From positions 186,001-250,000 of the forward strand of contig CAYYJR010000002.1 in NCBI GenBank assembly GCA_964472305.1: DNA of 64,000 nucleotides. The letters run 5' to 3'. The notes beneath the pieces were generated by a model, which saw only the letters and a program-made list of their open reading frames with translations, was not told where the DNA came from and searched no databases. Positions 1 through 7,880 of the stretch are shown here, in pieces. Both the position numbers and the translations under genes were made by a program. Numbering within the stretch: position 1 is the stretch's first letter; every line of letters starts with the position of its first letter. The DNA is from CAYYJR01 sp964472305. Lineage in GTDB: Bacteria > Armatimonadota > Hebobacteria > CAIYQO01.

Positions 1-591
1 AGCGGGCTTTTCCGGTGCGGGCTGCGGGTTTGTCAGCTTGCCGATCTGCCGCTGGGCGACCATGTCGGTGGGGTCTTCCACCAGACAACGTCGCCAGAAG
101 GCCAGTGCGTCTTCGGTGCGGCCCACCTGTTCGAGGGCGTGTCCGTACATATGGCGCTTGGGTGCGACCAGTCCGTGTTCGACCGCCTGCTGCAGCCACG
201 GCAACGCCAGTTGCGGTTCCTTGCGGTACATATAGTAGGTGGCAACGATGAAATATGCTTCGGGATTTTCCGGGTTGGCGGTTACCAGACGCTCGTAGAA
301 ACGTTTCGCGTCATCGTGTTTCCCGGCACTCCAGAGCAACCAGGCAGCGTTGGCATAGGAATCCACCACATGCGGGCGCAAGGCAATGATACGATCGAAC
401 GCGGCGACCGCTTTATCCCAGACGCCCTTGTGGAAGTAATGATCGGCGATATTCTCGTTAACCTGCACCAACAGCTCGATGGCCGCGTCGGCGGACGCGC
501 GCGCTTCGTCGGCGGTCAGCGGCTCCGAGCGCGCCGCGACCGGCAGCAACAGGCAGCCCATCACCAGCAGCGATGCTACAAGGTTACGCAT
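1..591 (-). CDS. TPR-repeat exported protein, C-terminus cut by window edge
   Basis: Reading leftward from an ATG at 591, the frame stays open to base 1, so the C-terminus lies outside the window. The first ~20 residues form a signal peptide (MRNLV, then a hydrophobic run ending near PVAARSE). A stretch of degenerate 34-residue helical repeats follows: 'YFHKGVWDKAVAAFDRI', 'YANAAWLLWSAGKHDDAKRF', 'PEAYFIVATYYMYRKEP'. The alternating small and aromatic positions are typical of tetratricopeptide repeats. TPR proteins are scaffolds for protein-protein contacts, and here the protein is probably periplasmic or secreted. A Cys at residue 13 could be read as a lipobox, but the hydrophobic run continues past it, so SPase I cleavage is more likely. 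The partner is unknown. Confidence 0.75.
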   Translation of the reverse strand, partial: MRNLVASLLVMGCLLLPVAARSEPLTADEARASADAAIELLVQVNENIADHYFHKGVWDKAVAAFDRIIALRPHVVDSYANAAWLLWSAGKHDDAKRFYERLVTANPENPEAYFIVATYYMYRKEPQLALPWLQQAVEHGLVAPKRHMYGHALEQVGRTEDALAFWRRCLVEDPTDMVAQRQIGKLTNPQPAPEKPA

Positions 592-707
592 AATCCTTCC
601 CGACTTTCCCGCGCGGTGAGCGCGGCAGCGGCGGCGGCTTTCAGCACGTCCGCCAGTACGAACGGAATGATGCCCCTCATGGACGCGGGCAGCGCACCCT
701 GATGCGG
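576..707 (-). pseudogene. BioY-like C-terminal relic
   Basis: An open stretch of about 43 codons between in-frame stops at 708-710 and 576-578 encodes GIIPFVLADVLKAAAAAALT, followed by a short tail. This resembles the C-terminal helix of BioY, the biotin-binding S component of ECF transporters, with its P-F-x-x-x-D-x-x-K-A signature. Nothing upstream in the same frame continues the ~180-residue family, so only the tail survives. It overlaps the start of the TPR gene by about 16 bases in another frame. The assignment rests on about 20 residues. Confidence 0.4.
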
Positions 708-1295
708 CTAGCCCCCGCCGGCTATCGGCCCAGCAATCCAGCCAGCAGCAGCGCTCCCAGCGTTGCCAGTCCAAGTGTTGCGACCTGCGGCTATTCCGCC
801 ACGCATACGGCGACGTGTTCTCGAATCCACATACGCATCCAGCCGTGCCGACACCTTGTTATACCTGCCAACTGTCCTGTCGGTCAAGGCTTTTTCGTGA
901 TTGGACGTGACGTCCGTGCTGAATTTCTCATGCACGGCGCGAGGACCGCGCATAAGCCAACATCTCCCGATCACCGCGCTTGAACACCGACGGCGTGCCG
1001 AACGCCGTATAATTTCATCACAGTCGACAGCAGATGCGGCAGGAAGCGTTCCGGTCAGTCGGGCAGCGGTGACCATCTCCATCTGCAGGCGTGCGATATC
1101 GAACAGCGTCCGCTCCCGCGCCGGCAAATCCGTCATGTTGGCCACCGGCGCTTGCCGCAACAAAACACGGTGGATGCATCAACAAATCATGCGGGTATGA
1201 CGGGGTGCAACATGACAAGCCTCCCCCTTGCGCGGAATGCCGTAGGCAAGGTATTATTCAGACAGCAGCCTGAAGGCGATCCCGGAGGTAACCGC
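708..1295. other. intergenic region with no supported gene
   Basis: Apart from the leftward promoter and the short hydrophobic frame noted at 858-887, I see no gene here. A minus-strand frame at 708-1163 has no ribosome site, no recognisable motif and no family resemblance. It may be decayed sequence linked to the BioY relic. Confidence 0.4.
858..887 (-). promoter_or_regulatory. sigma70-like promoter reading left
   Basis: On the minus strand TTGACC (887-882) and TATAAC (863-858) are separated by 18 bases. It is the best promoter upstream of the TPR gene, although the leader would be about 270 nt. A short frame starting at 838 just downstream is broken by TAG after 15 codons and then continues in the same frame as a hydrophobic stretch (ATLGLATLGALLLAGLLG). 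This may be a decayed small membrane gene. Confidence 0.45.
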
Positions 1296-2741
1296 ATGGG
1301 TTCCGGCAGCACGATGAAACCCCTGGACGATCCCGATACCCTGATCCGTGAGGCCTATATTCTGTTGGACCGCGACGGCGCCCTCGCTTCCGCCCCCCGC
1401 ACATCGCTGGAGGAGGATATCCGCCGCGCCCATCAGATGGTGGCTGGCGACATGGAGAAGATCGAGGGCTTTCGCCGTGACAAGCTGGAAATCCCCTTCG
1501 ACGAGATTTTCGGCTCCGCGCAGGACGACAAGCTAGCCGCCATCATTTACCTCGCCACTCACAAGATGCTCGACGTAACTTATGGTCCGGCACAGGCGCT
1601 GGATATCGTGGATGCCCGCCGCGACCTGACCGGCTACGTCGATATCCTCTTCCGGCTGAACGCGGTGGAAGGCATCGGCATCCTTTACGATTTTTCGCTG
1701 GCCCAGTCGGAGCGTCGCGATCCGCAAACTTGGCAGAAGATGCTCTCCTATTACCTGTTGCTGCTGGTGAAAATGATCGATGCGCGCGCCCGCGTGATCG
1801 GCTTTTTGAAGGATCGTCCGCATGCCCGCCGTGCCGTCGAGCAATTGATGGCTTCCACTGACCAGAACGTCGCCGCCGCTTTTCGCGCGCTGGGTGAAGA
1901 ATACGTGCGCGCAAAAAAAGATACCGACGCGGACACGCTGCCGGAACCGCGCTATGTGCGCTTGTATTCGCAATATAACCTCACACAGCCGGATGAGCGC
2001 CTGCTTGGCACCGCCTCGCTGTTAGCCGCACAGGAGCGCATCCTGCGCGCGGTGGAGGAAGCGGATTTTCCCACGCTGGCATTCTGGGTGAAAGACGGCT
2101 CACCCGCCGCGGCACGGCTCGTATTTTCCACCGCCCGCAGCTTCCTCTCCACCGGCGTTGTTACCAAATTACTGGAACTTATCCTGAGTAAGACGGATAT
2201 TGCTCCCGTGCGGCTGGCGGCCGCCGTCTTGGAATTGGGCGATATCAACCACATCGTCTCGCCGGCAGGCGGCGAGATGCTCATCAACCGCACGCTGACC
2301 GACTTCGCCTGCACGGACGACAAACTCCTCGTCAACGTCGCGCGCCTTGCGGTGCAGCAATTGCGCAATGTCACCGACTTCAACGACATGCTGACCGTCA
2401 TGGAGCGCGCGCCGCTGATTGAAGTGGCGGAGGAAGCCGTGCGCGCACTGTGCGACATGCGTCGTCTGCAGATGGCCGATTCCGTGATCCGCACCCGCCC
2501 GGTGTTGACACTGGCGTACCAGTCGGCACAGCGCTACCTGCAGGAAGTGCAGAGCCTGATGAGCTCCGCCTGGTCGTGCCAGAACGAAGAGATGGCACGC
2601 GTCTATATCGAACGCTTGAAATCGCTGAATGCGTTACCGGAACTCGAACAACTCGGCACGCGCCACAAACATATCAGCGAGTTGGCGAACAAAACCCTGG
2701 CCGCCTTGCGCCTGGAAAGCACCTCCACGCGCAAACGCTAA
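1296..2741 (+). CDS. Unknown helical protein, paralogue A of the ankyrin cluster
   Basis: 481 residues from ATG 1296, which has GGAGGT six bases upstream; earlier in-frame starts lack a ribosome site. There is no signal peptide, and the membrane-like stretch near 'YYLLLLVKMID' is short. The composition suggests an all-helical, HEAT-like fold. It aligns over nearly its full length with the protein at 3921-5309. Shared landmarks are 'DKLAAIIYLA'/'EKLATILFLA', 'VLYDF'/'ILYDF', 'DPVRLTGVVLELG'/'APVRLAAAVLELG' and a C-terminal 'YIERLKSLNALPEL'/'YIEQLKTLKAYPEL'. I do not recognise the family. Paired with the intervening ankyrin protein it may form a cytosolic complex, but no biochemical role can be read from the sequence. 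Confidence 0.8.
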   Translation: MGSGSTMKPLDDPDTLIREAYILLDRDGALASAPRTSLEEDIRRAHQMVAGDMEKIEGFRRDKLEIPFDEIFGSAQDDKLAAIIYLATHKMLDVTYGPAQALDIVDARRDLTGYVDILFRLNAVEGIGILYDFSLAQSERRDPQTWQKMLSYYLLLLVKMIDARARVIGFLKDRPHARRAVEQLMASTDQNVAAAFRALGEEYVRAKKDTDADTLPEPRYVRLYSQYNLTQPDERLLGTASLLAAQERILRAVEEADFPTLAFWVKDGSPAAARLVFSTARSFLSTGVVTKLLELILSKTDIAPVRLAAAVLELGDINHIVSPAGGEMLINRTLTDFACTDDKLLVNVARLAVQQLRNVTDFNDMLTVMERAPLIEVAEEAVRALCDMRRLQMADSVIRTRPVLTLAYQSAQRYLQEVQSLMSSAWSCQNEEMARVYIERLKSLNALPELEQLGTRHKHISELANKTLAALRLESTSTRKR

Positions 2742-2910
2742 ACAGGGGCAACGATACCCTGACGAAGAACTGCCGTGGGCGGATCGGCGATTCTTCGCAA
2801 TTGGCCTCTCAACACCAAACGGCTCCCTGGAAGGAAATTCCCGCGTGCGGCGAATTAATTGTATTTACGCTTGGTAACTCGACCTGACCATCATCGCGGG
2901 GTGTCATCCC

Positions 2911-3924
2911 ATGACTACTCGACCGAATTTACATCAGGCTATCAAACACGGGGAACTGGCGCTGGTTCAGCGCTGGCTTGCCGATGACCCGTCGGCGGTG
3001 TCGTCTCGTACAAGCGGGCAAACGACGCTGCATGTCGCCGCCGAGTATGATCGGGCGGAAATCGCGCAATACCTGCTGGCACAGGGGGCGGAGGTCGCCG
3101 CCGGCGATGACGACGGCGAAACACCGCTCCACCTGGCGGCCTGTCATGGAGCGGTGGCGGTGGCGGAACTGCTGTTGCATCATGGCGCGCCGGTCAATGC
3201 CGTCAACGCCTACGGATCCACGCCGTTGCACCAGGCGGTGCGTCACGATGCGCCGGCATTGGTGGCGTTGCTGCTCGAACACGGCGCCATAATCGATACC
3301 GCTACCGGCACCGGGCGCACGGTGGTCCACCGCGCGGTGGAAGCGGCCTCACTGCCCATCCTGCGCCTGCTGATCGAACGAGGCGCGCGCATCGATGGCA
3401 CCGACGGCAAGGGGGAGACACCGCTGCATTATGCCGCCTGGTCGGGACCACCGGCGCTGGTGGCTTATCTGCTGGCACAAGGCGCCGATGCCAATGTCCG
3501 CTCCGCCAACGGCGACACCCCGCTGCATTGCACCGCCCGCTGGGGGCATTTGGAGATCGCGCAGCTATTGCTGGATGCCGGCGCTGATGTACGTGCGGGC
3601 AACGCGCAGGGATCCACCCCACTGCATTACGCGGCCTGGCACGGTACGCCGGAAATGGTCGAGCTGTTGCTGGCGCACGGCGCGGAGATCAACGCGCGCA
3701 CGCACAGCGGCCGCACCCCGCTGCATTACGCAACCGGATGGGATCAGCAGGAGATCGTAGCGGTGCTGCTGGCACGGGGCGCGCAGGCGAATGCCCGTGA
3801 CGAAGATGGCGCCACACCGCTGCACCTGGCTACTATGGTGGAACATGTGGCGATTGAGGGATTGCTGCGCGAGCATGACGAGATGGGCAATGGCGATCCA
3901 CAGTCGCTGAAGGACGGTGAATGA
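2911..3924 (+). CDS. Ankyrin-repeat protein between two paralogues
   Basis: 337 residues made almost entirely of ankyrin repeats. One degenerate N-terminal unit (residues ~5-34) is followed by about nine 33-residue units with the canonical G-x-T-P-L-H-x-A-A and V-x-L-L-L-x-x-G-A signatures. The last unit decays into a charged tail. There is no signal peptide or membrane segment, so it is probably a cytosolic binding scaffold. Its stop overlaps the start of the following paralogue (ATGA at 3921-3924), indicating translational coupling. The preceding paralogue ends 169 bp upstream. Ankyrin proteins generally mediate protein-protein contacts, and the flanking paralogues are the obvious candidate partners. 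Confidence 0.9.
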   Translation: MTTRPNLHQAIKHGELALVQRWLADDPSAVSSRTSGQTTLHVAAEYDRAEIAQYLLAQGAEVAAGDDDGETPLHLAACHGAVAVAELLLHHGAPVNAVNAYGSTPLHQAVRHDAPALVALLLEHGAIIDTATGTGRTVVHRAVEAASLPILRLLIERGARIDGTDGKGETPLHYAAWSGPPALVAYLLAQGADANVRSANGDTPLHCTARWGHLEIAQLLLDAGADVRAGNAQGSTPLHYAAWHGTPEMVELLLAHGAEINARTHSGRTPLHYATGWDQQEIVAVLLARGAQANARDEDGATPLHLATMVEHVAIEGLLREHDEMGNGDPQSLKDGE

Positions 3925-5309
3925 GCATGGCAGAGACCACAAGCCAGCAACAGCTCGAGCAGTTGATCGCGCAGGCGCGCGAACTACTCGGTGCCGAAGA
4001 TGAGGAAAACGGCATCGAGTGCTCCACCGTCGGCATGGTGCTGCATCATGCGCACCACCGCGTCGCGGCCGATCTGGATCATATCGAACGCCAGCATAAC
4101 GCCGGGGAGACACTCGACTTACCGGCACTGCTCGGCGCGACCATGCACGAAAAGCTGGCAACCATCCTTTTTCTCGCGCGCTACACGCTACTCGACCTGG
4201 CCTGTCCGCCGGAAGATTCCCTCGATATCGACTACGCCCATCGCGATTCGGCGCTCTATACCGAAATTCTCTACCGCACCAATGCGTCCGGCGCGCTGGA
4301 GGTGCTTTATGATTTCGCCACCGAGCAACAGCAGGCGCACACGCCGGATTTTTGGCAGAACATCTGCCTGCATTGCATCTTCTTTATAGCGGTCATGCCG
4401 GATGCCGCCACCCATCTCGTCCATTTCTTGCATAAGCGACCCGCCGCCGTGCCGCAGCTCGGGCACATCATCACCTGCGCGCGCCCGGAGGTAGCCGCCC
4501 AGTTGCGCCAATTGCTGGCGGTGATGCGGAGTGAGGCGAAGAACGAACCGCGCGCCATGCCCGTCCCACCGTATCTGCACTTCTACCACCAGTTGGAGGA
4601 TGTTCCCTACGATGGGGCATGGGGCACGTGCGCACTCGTTGCCGCGCAACATCGCATTCGACAGTCTTTCAACACGGGTGATCTGGAGGCCATCAAGCAA
4701 TGGTTTGCCACCGGATCAACGGCGGCCGTACGCGAGATCTTTCACCAGGCGCACGAGGTGCTGCCTCCCAAACGCTATGCCTATCTGCTGGAGGAGTTCC
4801 TCAACCTCGACGCCGATCCGGTGCGCCTGACCGGGGTTGTGCTGGAACTGGGCAATCTCAACCTCTCCGTGCGACCCGAAGGCGGGCAGGCGGATATCAA
4901 TCGCGTGCTGGTCGATTGCGCCATGCGCGAGGACACGCAGCGACTTGGCGTGGCGCGAGCGGCGGTGAGTGAGCTGGTGACGGTACGCAACCAGGATGCG
5001 ATCGTCTTTATCTTGCAGAATGCCAAATTGCTGCCGGTGGCGGAGCAGGCGGTGGTGGCGATGAAGGAATTGCGCCGGCTGCGTGCCATCGAGCCAATCA
5101 TTGCGGTGCGTCCTGAACTACGTCCGGCCTTTCGCGCTGCGCACCAGCAGTTGCTGGAGATTCAGAACCTGGTCGAGATGGTCTGGTCATCCCCCTCGAA
5201 GGAAATGGCCAATCTCTACATTGAACAATTGAAAACGCTGAAGGCTTACCCGGAATTGGATCGCCTGTCCGAGTTGGCGCGCGGCGGCAATAACCGGGTC
5301 TTCGGCTAG
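3921..5309 (+). CDS. Unknown helical protein, paralogue B of the ankyrin cluster
   Basis: 462 residues, starting in the ATGA that overlaps the ankyrin stop; a second ATG at 3927 is possible. It is homologous along its length to the 481-residue protein at 1296-2741, at moderate identity, so the duplication is old. It is predicted mostly helical with no export signal. The order paralogue A, ankyrin, paralogue B, with the last two translationally coupled, argues for one functional unit. I cannot name the family. The two paralogues might be subunits of a heteromer organised by the ankyrin scaffold, which is inference only. Confidence 0.82.
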   Translation: MSMAETTSQQQLEQLIAQARELLGAEDEENGIECSTVGMVLHHAHHRVAADLDHIERQHNAGETLDLPALLGATMHEKLATILFLARYTLLDLACPPEDSLDIDYAHRDSALYTEILYRTNASGALEVLYDFATEQQQAHTPDFWQNICLHCIFFIAVMPDAATHLVHFLHKRPAAVPQLGHIITCARPEVAAQLRQLLAVMRSEAKNEPRAMPVPPYLHFYHQLEDVPYDGAWGTCALVAAQHRIRQSFNTGDLEAIKQWFATGSTAAVREIFHQAHEVLPPKRYAYLLEEFLNLDADPVRLTGVVLELGNLNLSVRPEGGQADINRVLVDCAMREDTQRLGVARAAVSELVTVRNQDAIVFILQNAKLLPVAEQAVVAMKELRRLRAIEPIIAVRPELRPAFRAAHQQLLEIQNLVEMVWSSPSKEMANLYIEQLKTLKAYPELDRLSELARGGNNRVFG

Positions 5310-5366
5310 CGACGCCTTGCCCGATATCCGTCAGCCAACCGTCACCAACCAAACGAGAAAGCATGG

Positions 5367-5372
5367 TATAAT
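5367..5372 (+). promoter_or_regulatory. -10 box upstream of the DUF4038-type gene
   Basis: A perfect TATAAT lies 42 bases before ATG 5415. The -35 region at 17 bp spacing is a poor match. It separates this gene from the preceding ankyrin cluster. Confidence 0.45.
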
Positions 5373-5414
5373 AGGATTAGCTTTCTTTCAACGCCCCGAA
5401 AGGACACCTGTACC

Positions 5415-6983
5415 ATGCCCGCGATCCAGTGGCGCATTACCGAAATCACTCTCCCGGCCGCATCCAGCCATGCCGTGCCGTACCGCGATGTCGAGCTCAC
5501 CGCCACCTTCACCGGCCCTGATGGGCGCACCCTCGCGGTGCCGGGCTTCTGGGACGGCGGCAGCACCTGGAAGGTGCGTATCACCCCCACCCTGCCGGGT
5601 GCCTGGCGCTTTGTCACCGCCTGTCCACAGGACAGCGGGCTGCACGGGCGCACCGGCAGTCTGGATGTCGTACCCGCCAATGGCGATACCCCGCTACACC
5701 AGCACGGCGGCTTCCTGCGCGTCAGCGACGACGGGCACTATCTCACCTACACCGATGGCACGCCGTTTTTCTGGCTCGGTGATACCTGGTGGTTCTGTCC
5801 GTCGAAACTGGTGCCGTTGGAAGGATCGTCCACCACGACCTGTAAATCGACATACAAAACTCTCATCGACACCCGCCGCGACCAGGGATACTCGGTGGTG
5901 CAGATGGCGTTCCTCGGTCCGAAGATCGGCGCCGACTCGATCGGTGAGGCAGGTGTCCCCGGGTTGGAATTTTGGCAGGAAGTCGATCGGTATCTACAGT
6001 ATGCCAATAACGCGGGTATCCTGCCGGTCATCGGTTTTAGCTTTCATTCCGGTCTGGACAACGTCTCGCTGGACGCGCTGACGCGCCTCTGGCGCTATAT
6101 CATCGCGCGTTACGGCGCGTTCGCCGTCACCTGGCTTATCTGTGGCGAATACAATCAGGCGAATCCGCCCGCGCGGGTCGAGAAGGTGCTGGCGCTGGGC
6201 GCGGCCATCAAAGCACTCGATCCTTACCGGCGGGCGATGACCGTGCACCCCTGGTGGTACGGCGAAGAGGGACGTCAGGCGTGGGAGCAACCGTGGTATG
6301 ACTTCATCATGCTGCAAGGCGGACATCCCGGGCGCGGCAAGATGCCGCCAGTCTCTTTGTATCTGGATGCGTATAATCTCCCTGTCTCCAAGCCGGTGCT
6401 GGAGGCTGAATGCAACTACGAGAATATCTTCGCGGGTAAGCCGAACGGCCCGGTGACCGCCGTTGATGTGCGTCGCGTCGCGTATCGCGCCATGCAAGCC
6501 GGCAGCTTCGGCTTCACCTACGGCGCCCACGGACTGTGGTACCCGACACAAAATGCGCAGGATGCCACCTTCAACGATTGGGGTACGCCGACGCCGTGGT
6601 GGGAGGCGCTGGCCTTCCCCGGCGGCGTGCAGATGCGATACCTGCGCGCCTGCTACGAATCGGTAGCGTGGTGGAAGCTGAAACCCTGCCCACCCGACCA
6701 GGTGGTCACCCGCCCGCCATGCGGCGAAACCGAGCGCATCCTGGCGAAAGGCGACGGCGACCGGGAATTTCTCGTCTACTTCCCGCCGGGCGTCAACCCC
6801 ACGCTGGAGACGGCGCTGCTCATCGCCACGCCGCAGGTCAACTATCGCGCCTACTGGTTCAACCCGCGCAACGGCGAGATGGCGCCGGTCTCGGGACTGC
6901 TCCAGGCCCGCGGCGGCACCTGCCTGATGCCACCCCGCCCCGACCGTCAGGACTGGATGCTGATCATGCGGCGGATGGCGTAG
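5415..6983 (+). CDS. DUF5060/DUF4038 apiosidase-like glycoside hydrolase
   Basis: 522 residues from ATG 5415, with AAAGGA upstream. Residues ~1-95 form a DUF5060-like beta-sandwich ('ATFTGPDG', 'FWDGG', 'WKVRITPTLPGAW'). Residues ~105-400 form the DUF4038 TIM barrel, beginning with the typical 'DGTPFFWLGDTWW' and carrying 'WLICGEYNQ', whose Glu is a candidate catalytic acid. The C-terminal ~90 residues resemble the putative collagen-binding domain that ends this family. Related enzymes (GH140-like) cleave branched pectin side chains. There is no signal peptide, unlike most family members, so either the start is wrong or the substrate is intracellular. It is monocistronic with its own -10. Confidence 0.82.
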   Translation: MPAIQWRITEITLPAASSHAVPYRDVELTATFTGPDGRTLAVPGFWDGGSTWKVRITPTLPGAWRFVTACPQDSGLHGRTGSLDVVPANGDTPLHQHGGFLRVSDDGHYLTYTDGTPFFWLGDTWWFCPSKLVPLEGSSTTTCKSTYKTLIDTRRDQGYSVVQMAFLGPKIGADSIGEAGVPGLEFWQEVDRYLQYANNAGILPVIGFSFHSGLDNVSLDALTRLWRYIIARYGAFAVTWLICGEYNQANPPARVEKVLALGAAIKALDPYRRAMTVHPWWYGEEGRQAWEQPWYDFIMLQGGHPGRGKMPPVSLYLDAYNLPVSKPVLEAECNYENIFAGKPNGPVTAVDVRRVAYRAMQAGSFGFTYGAHGLWYPTQNAQDATFNDWGTPTPWWEALAFPGGVQMRYLRACYESVAWWKLKPCPPDQVVTRPPCGETERILAKGDGDREFLVYFPPGVNPTLETALLIATPQVNYRAYWFNPRNGEMAPVSGLLQARGGTCLMPPRPDRQDWMLIMRRMA

Positions 6984-7227
6984 GGGCAAGTGAATGGGAG
7001 AGCGAGATTCCACCCGAGCCAGGCGTAGCAAGCCTTCGACTTGCGACGCTTGCCGGCTGGATGAAGGCGGTGCCGGGTGAAAGACCTTCACCGGTAACAA
7101 TGCGGGGCCACGCGTTGGGGGACTGTCTCCCGCATTTGGCACTGATAGCGCACGGGTCGGGATATTTCTGTTGCGTTACCCGTTGGGAAATTATTGCTGT
7201 TCGCCTGCAATCGGGGAGCCATCTGCC

Positions 7228-7755
7228 TCACATCAGATGCTCATTCGCTGCCCATAATTTGGGGTAACGTTTGGGAAGATCATCCTCGTCCCATTCAATC
7301 CCGAAAGGCTTTTCAGGGTAAGCCGGAGATTGGTCAGATGACGGCATCTCACGTTGGCTGGTCAATTCCTCATAGACATCCGCAGCGACGTAGGCGAATT
7401 CTTCAAAGAACGCGTCTTCCTCTTCTCCCGGGTTCGGCCCTATCGCCACTTCGGCAAGGGAATCCGGATCATGCAACGCCTTCTCATAGACTTCTTTCCC
7501 CAGGGAGATCAGCCAGCTTCGAAAATCCCTGAAGGCATCATCCGAGCAACCACCAGCACCAAGGATAACTGCGGCACCCCACAGATCCCAGGAATAGGCT
7601 CGAACAGAACACTCACGAAATATCTGATCGAATTGAATGATCTCCGCCGGCGGAAGTGCCGCTAACAAAGCCGAGAGGGCATCAATTCATCCACTCCAGT
7701 CAGTCACACATAGCCTTGTTTTGGCGATGATTTCCCAGAATGTTTCTCGTGTCAC
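7228..7755 (-). pseudogene. DUF4240 gene interrupted by an early TGA
   Basis: The natural start is GTG at 7755-7753, preceded by AAAGGAAG. It encodes VTRETFWEIIAKTR, the typical opening of DUF4240 proteins. Codon 23 (7689-7687) is TGA. The same frame then continues without further stops as 'IDALSALLAALPPAEI' and the diagnostic 'YSWDLWGAA', 'GGCSDDAF' and 'FRSWLISLGKEVYEKAL', to the end at 7228, 176 codons in all. A downstream TTG at 7668 could restart translation but would lose the first helix. Everything outside the stop looks intact, so this is a recent nonsense mutation, a sequencing error, or readthrough. The family function is unknown. Confidence 0.75.
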
Positions 7756-7880
7756 AGCAGTCTTCCTTTCGATTGCACAGCAATGTAGTGGACGGGCTTG
7801 GTAGTCTATCTTTACGAATGGGCTGTACGTGATAGCACAACCCGGCAATTGCCTGCCAGGTCGGCTTCATGCGGTGTATA

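Noticed and set aside
708..1163. 151-codon minus-strand frame
   Set aside because: It has no ribosome site and no motif, and it overlaps the leftward promoter. It is probably non-coding or decayed.
5994..7142. 382-codon minus-strand frame opposite the DUF4038-type gene
   Set aside because: It is antisense to conserved glycosidase motifs and has no start context.
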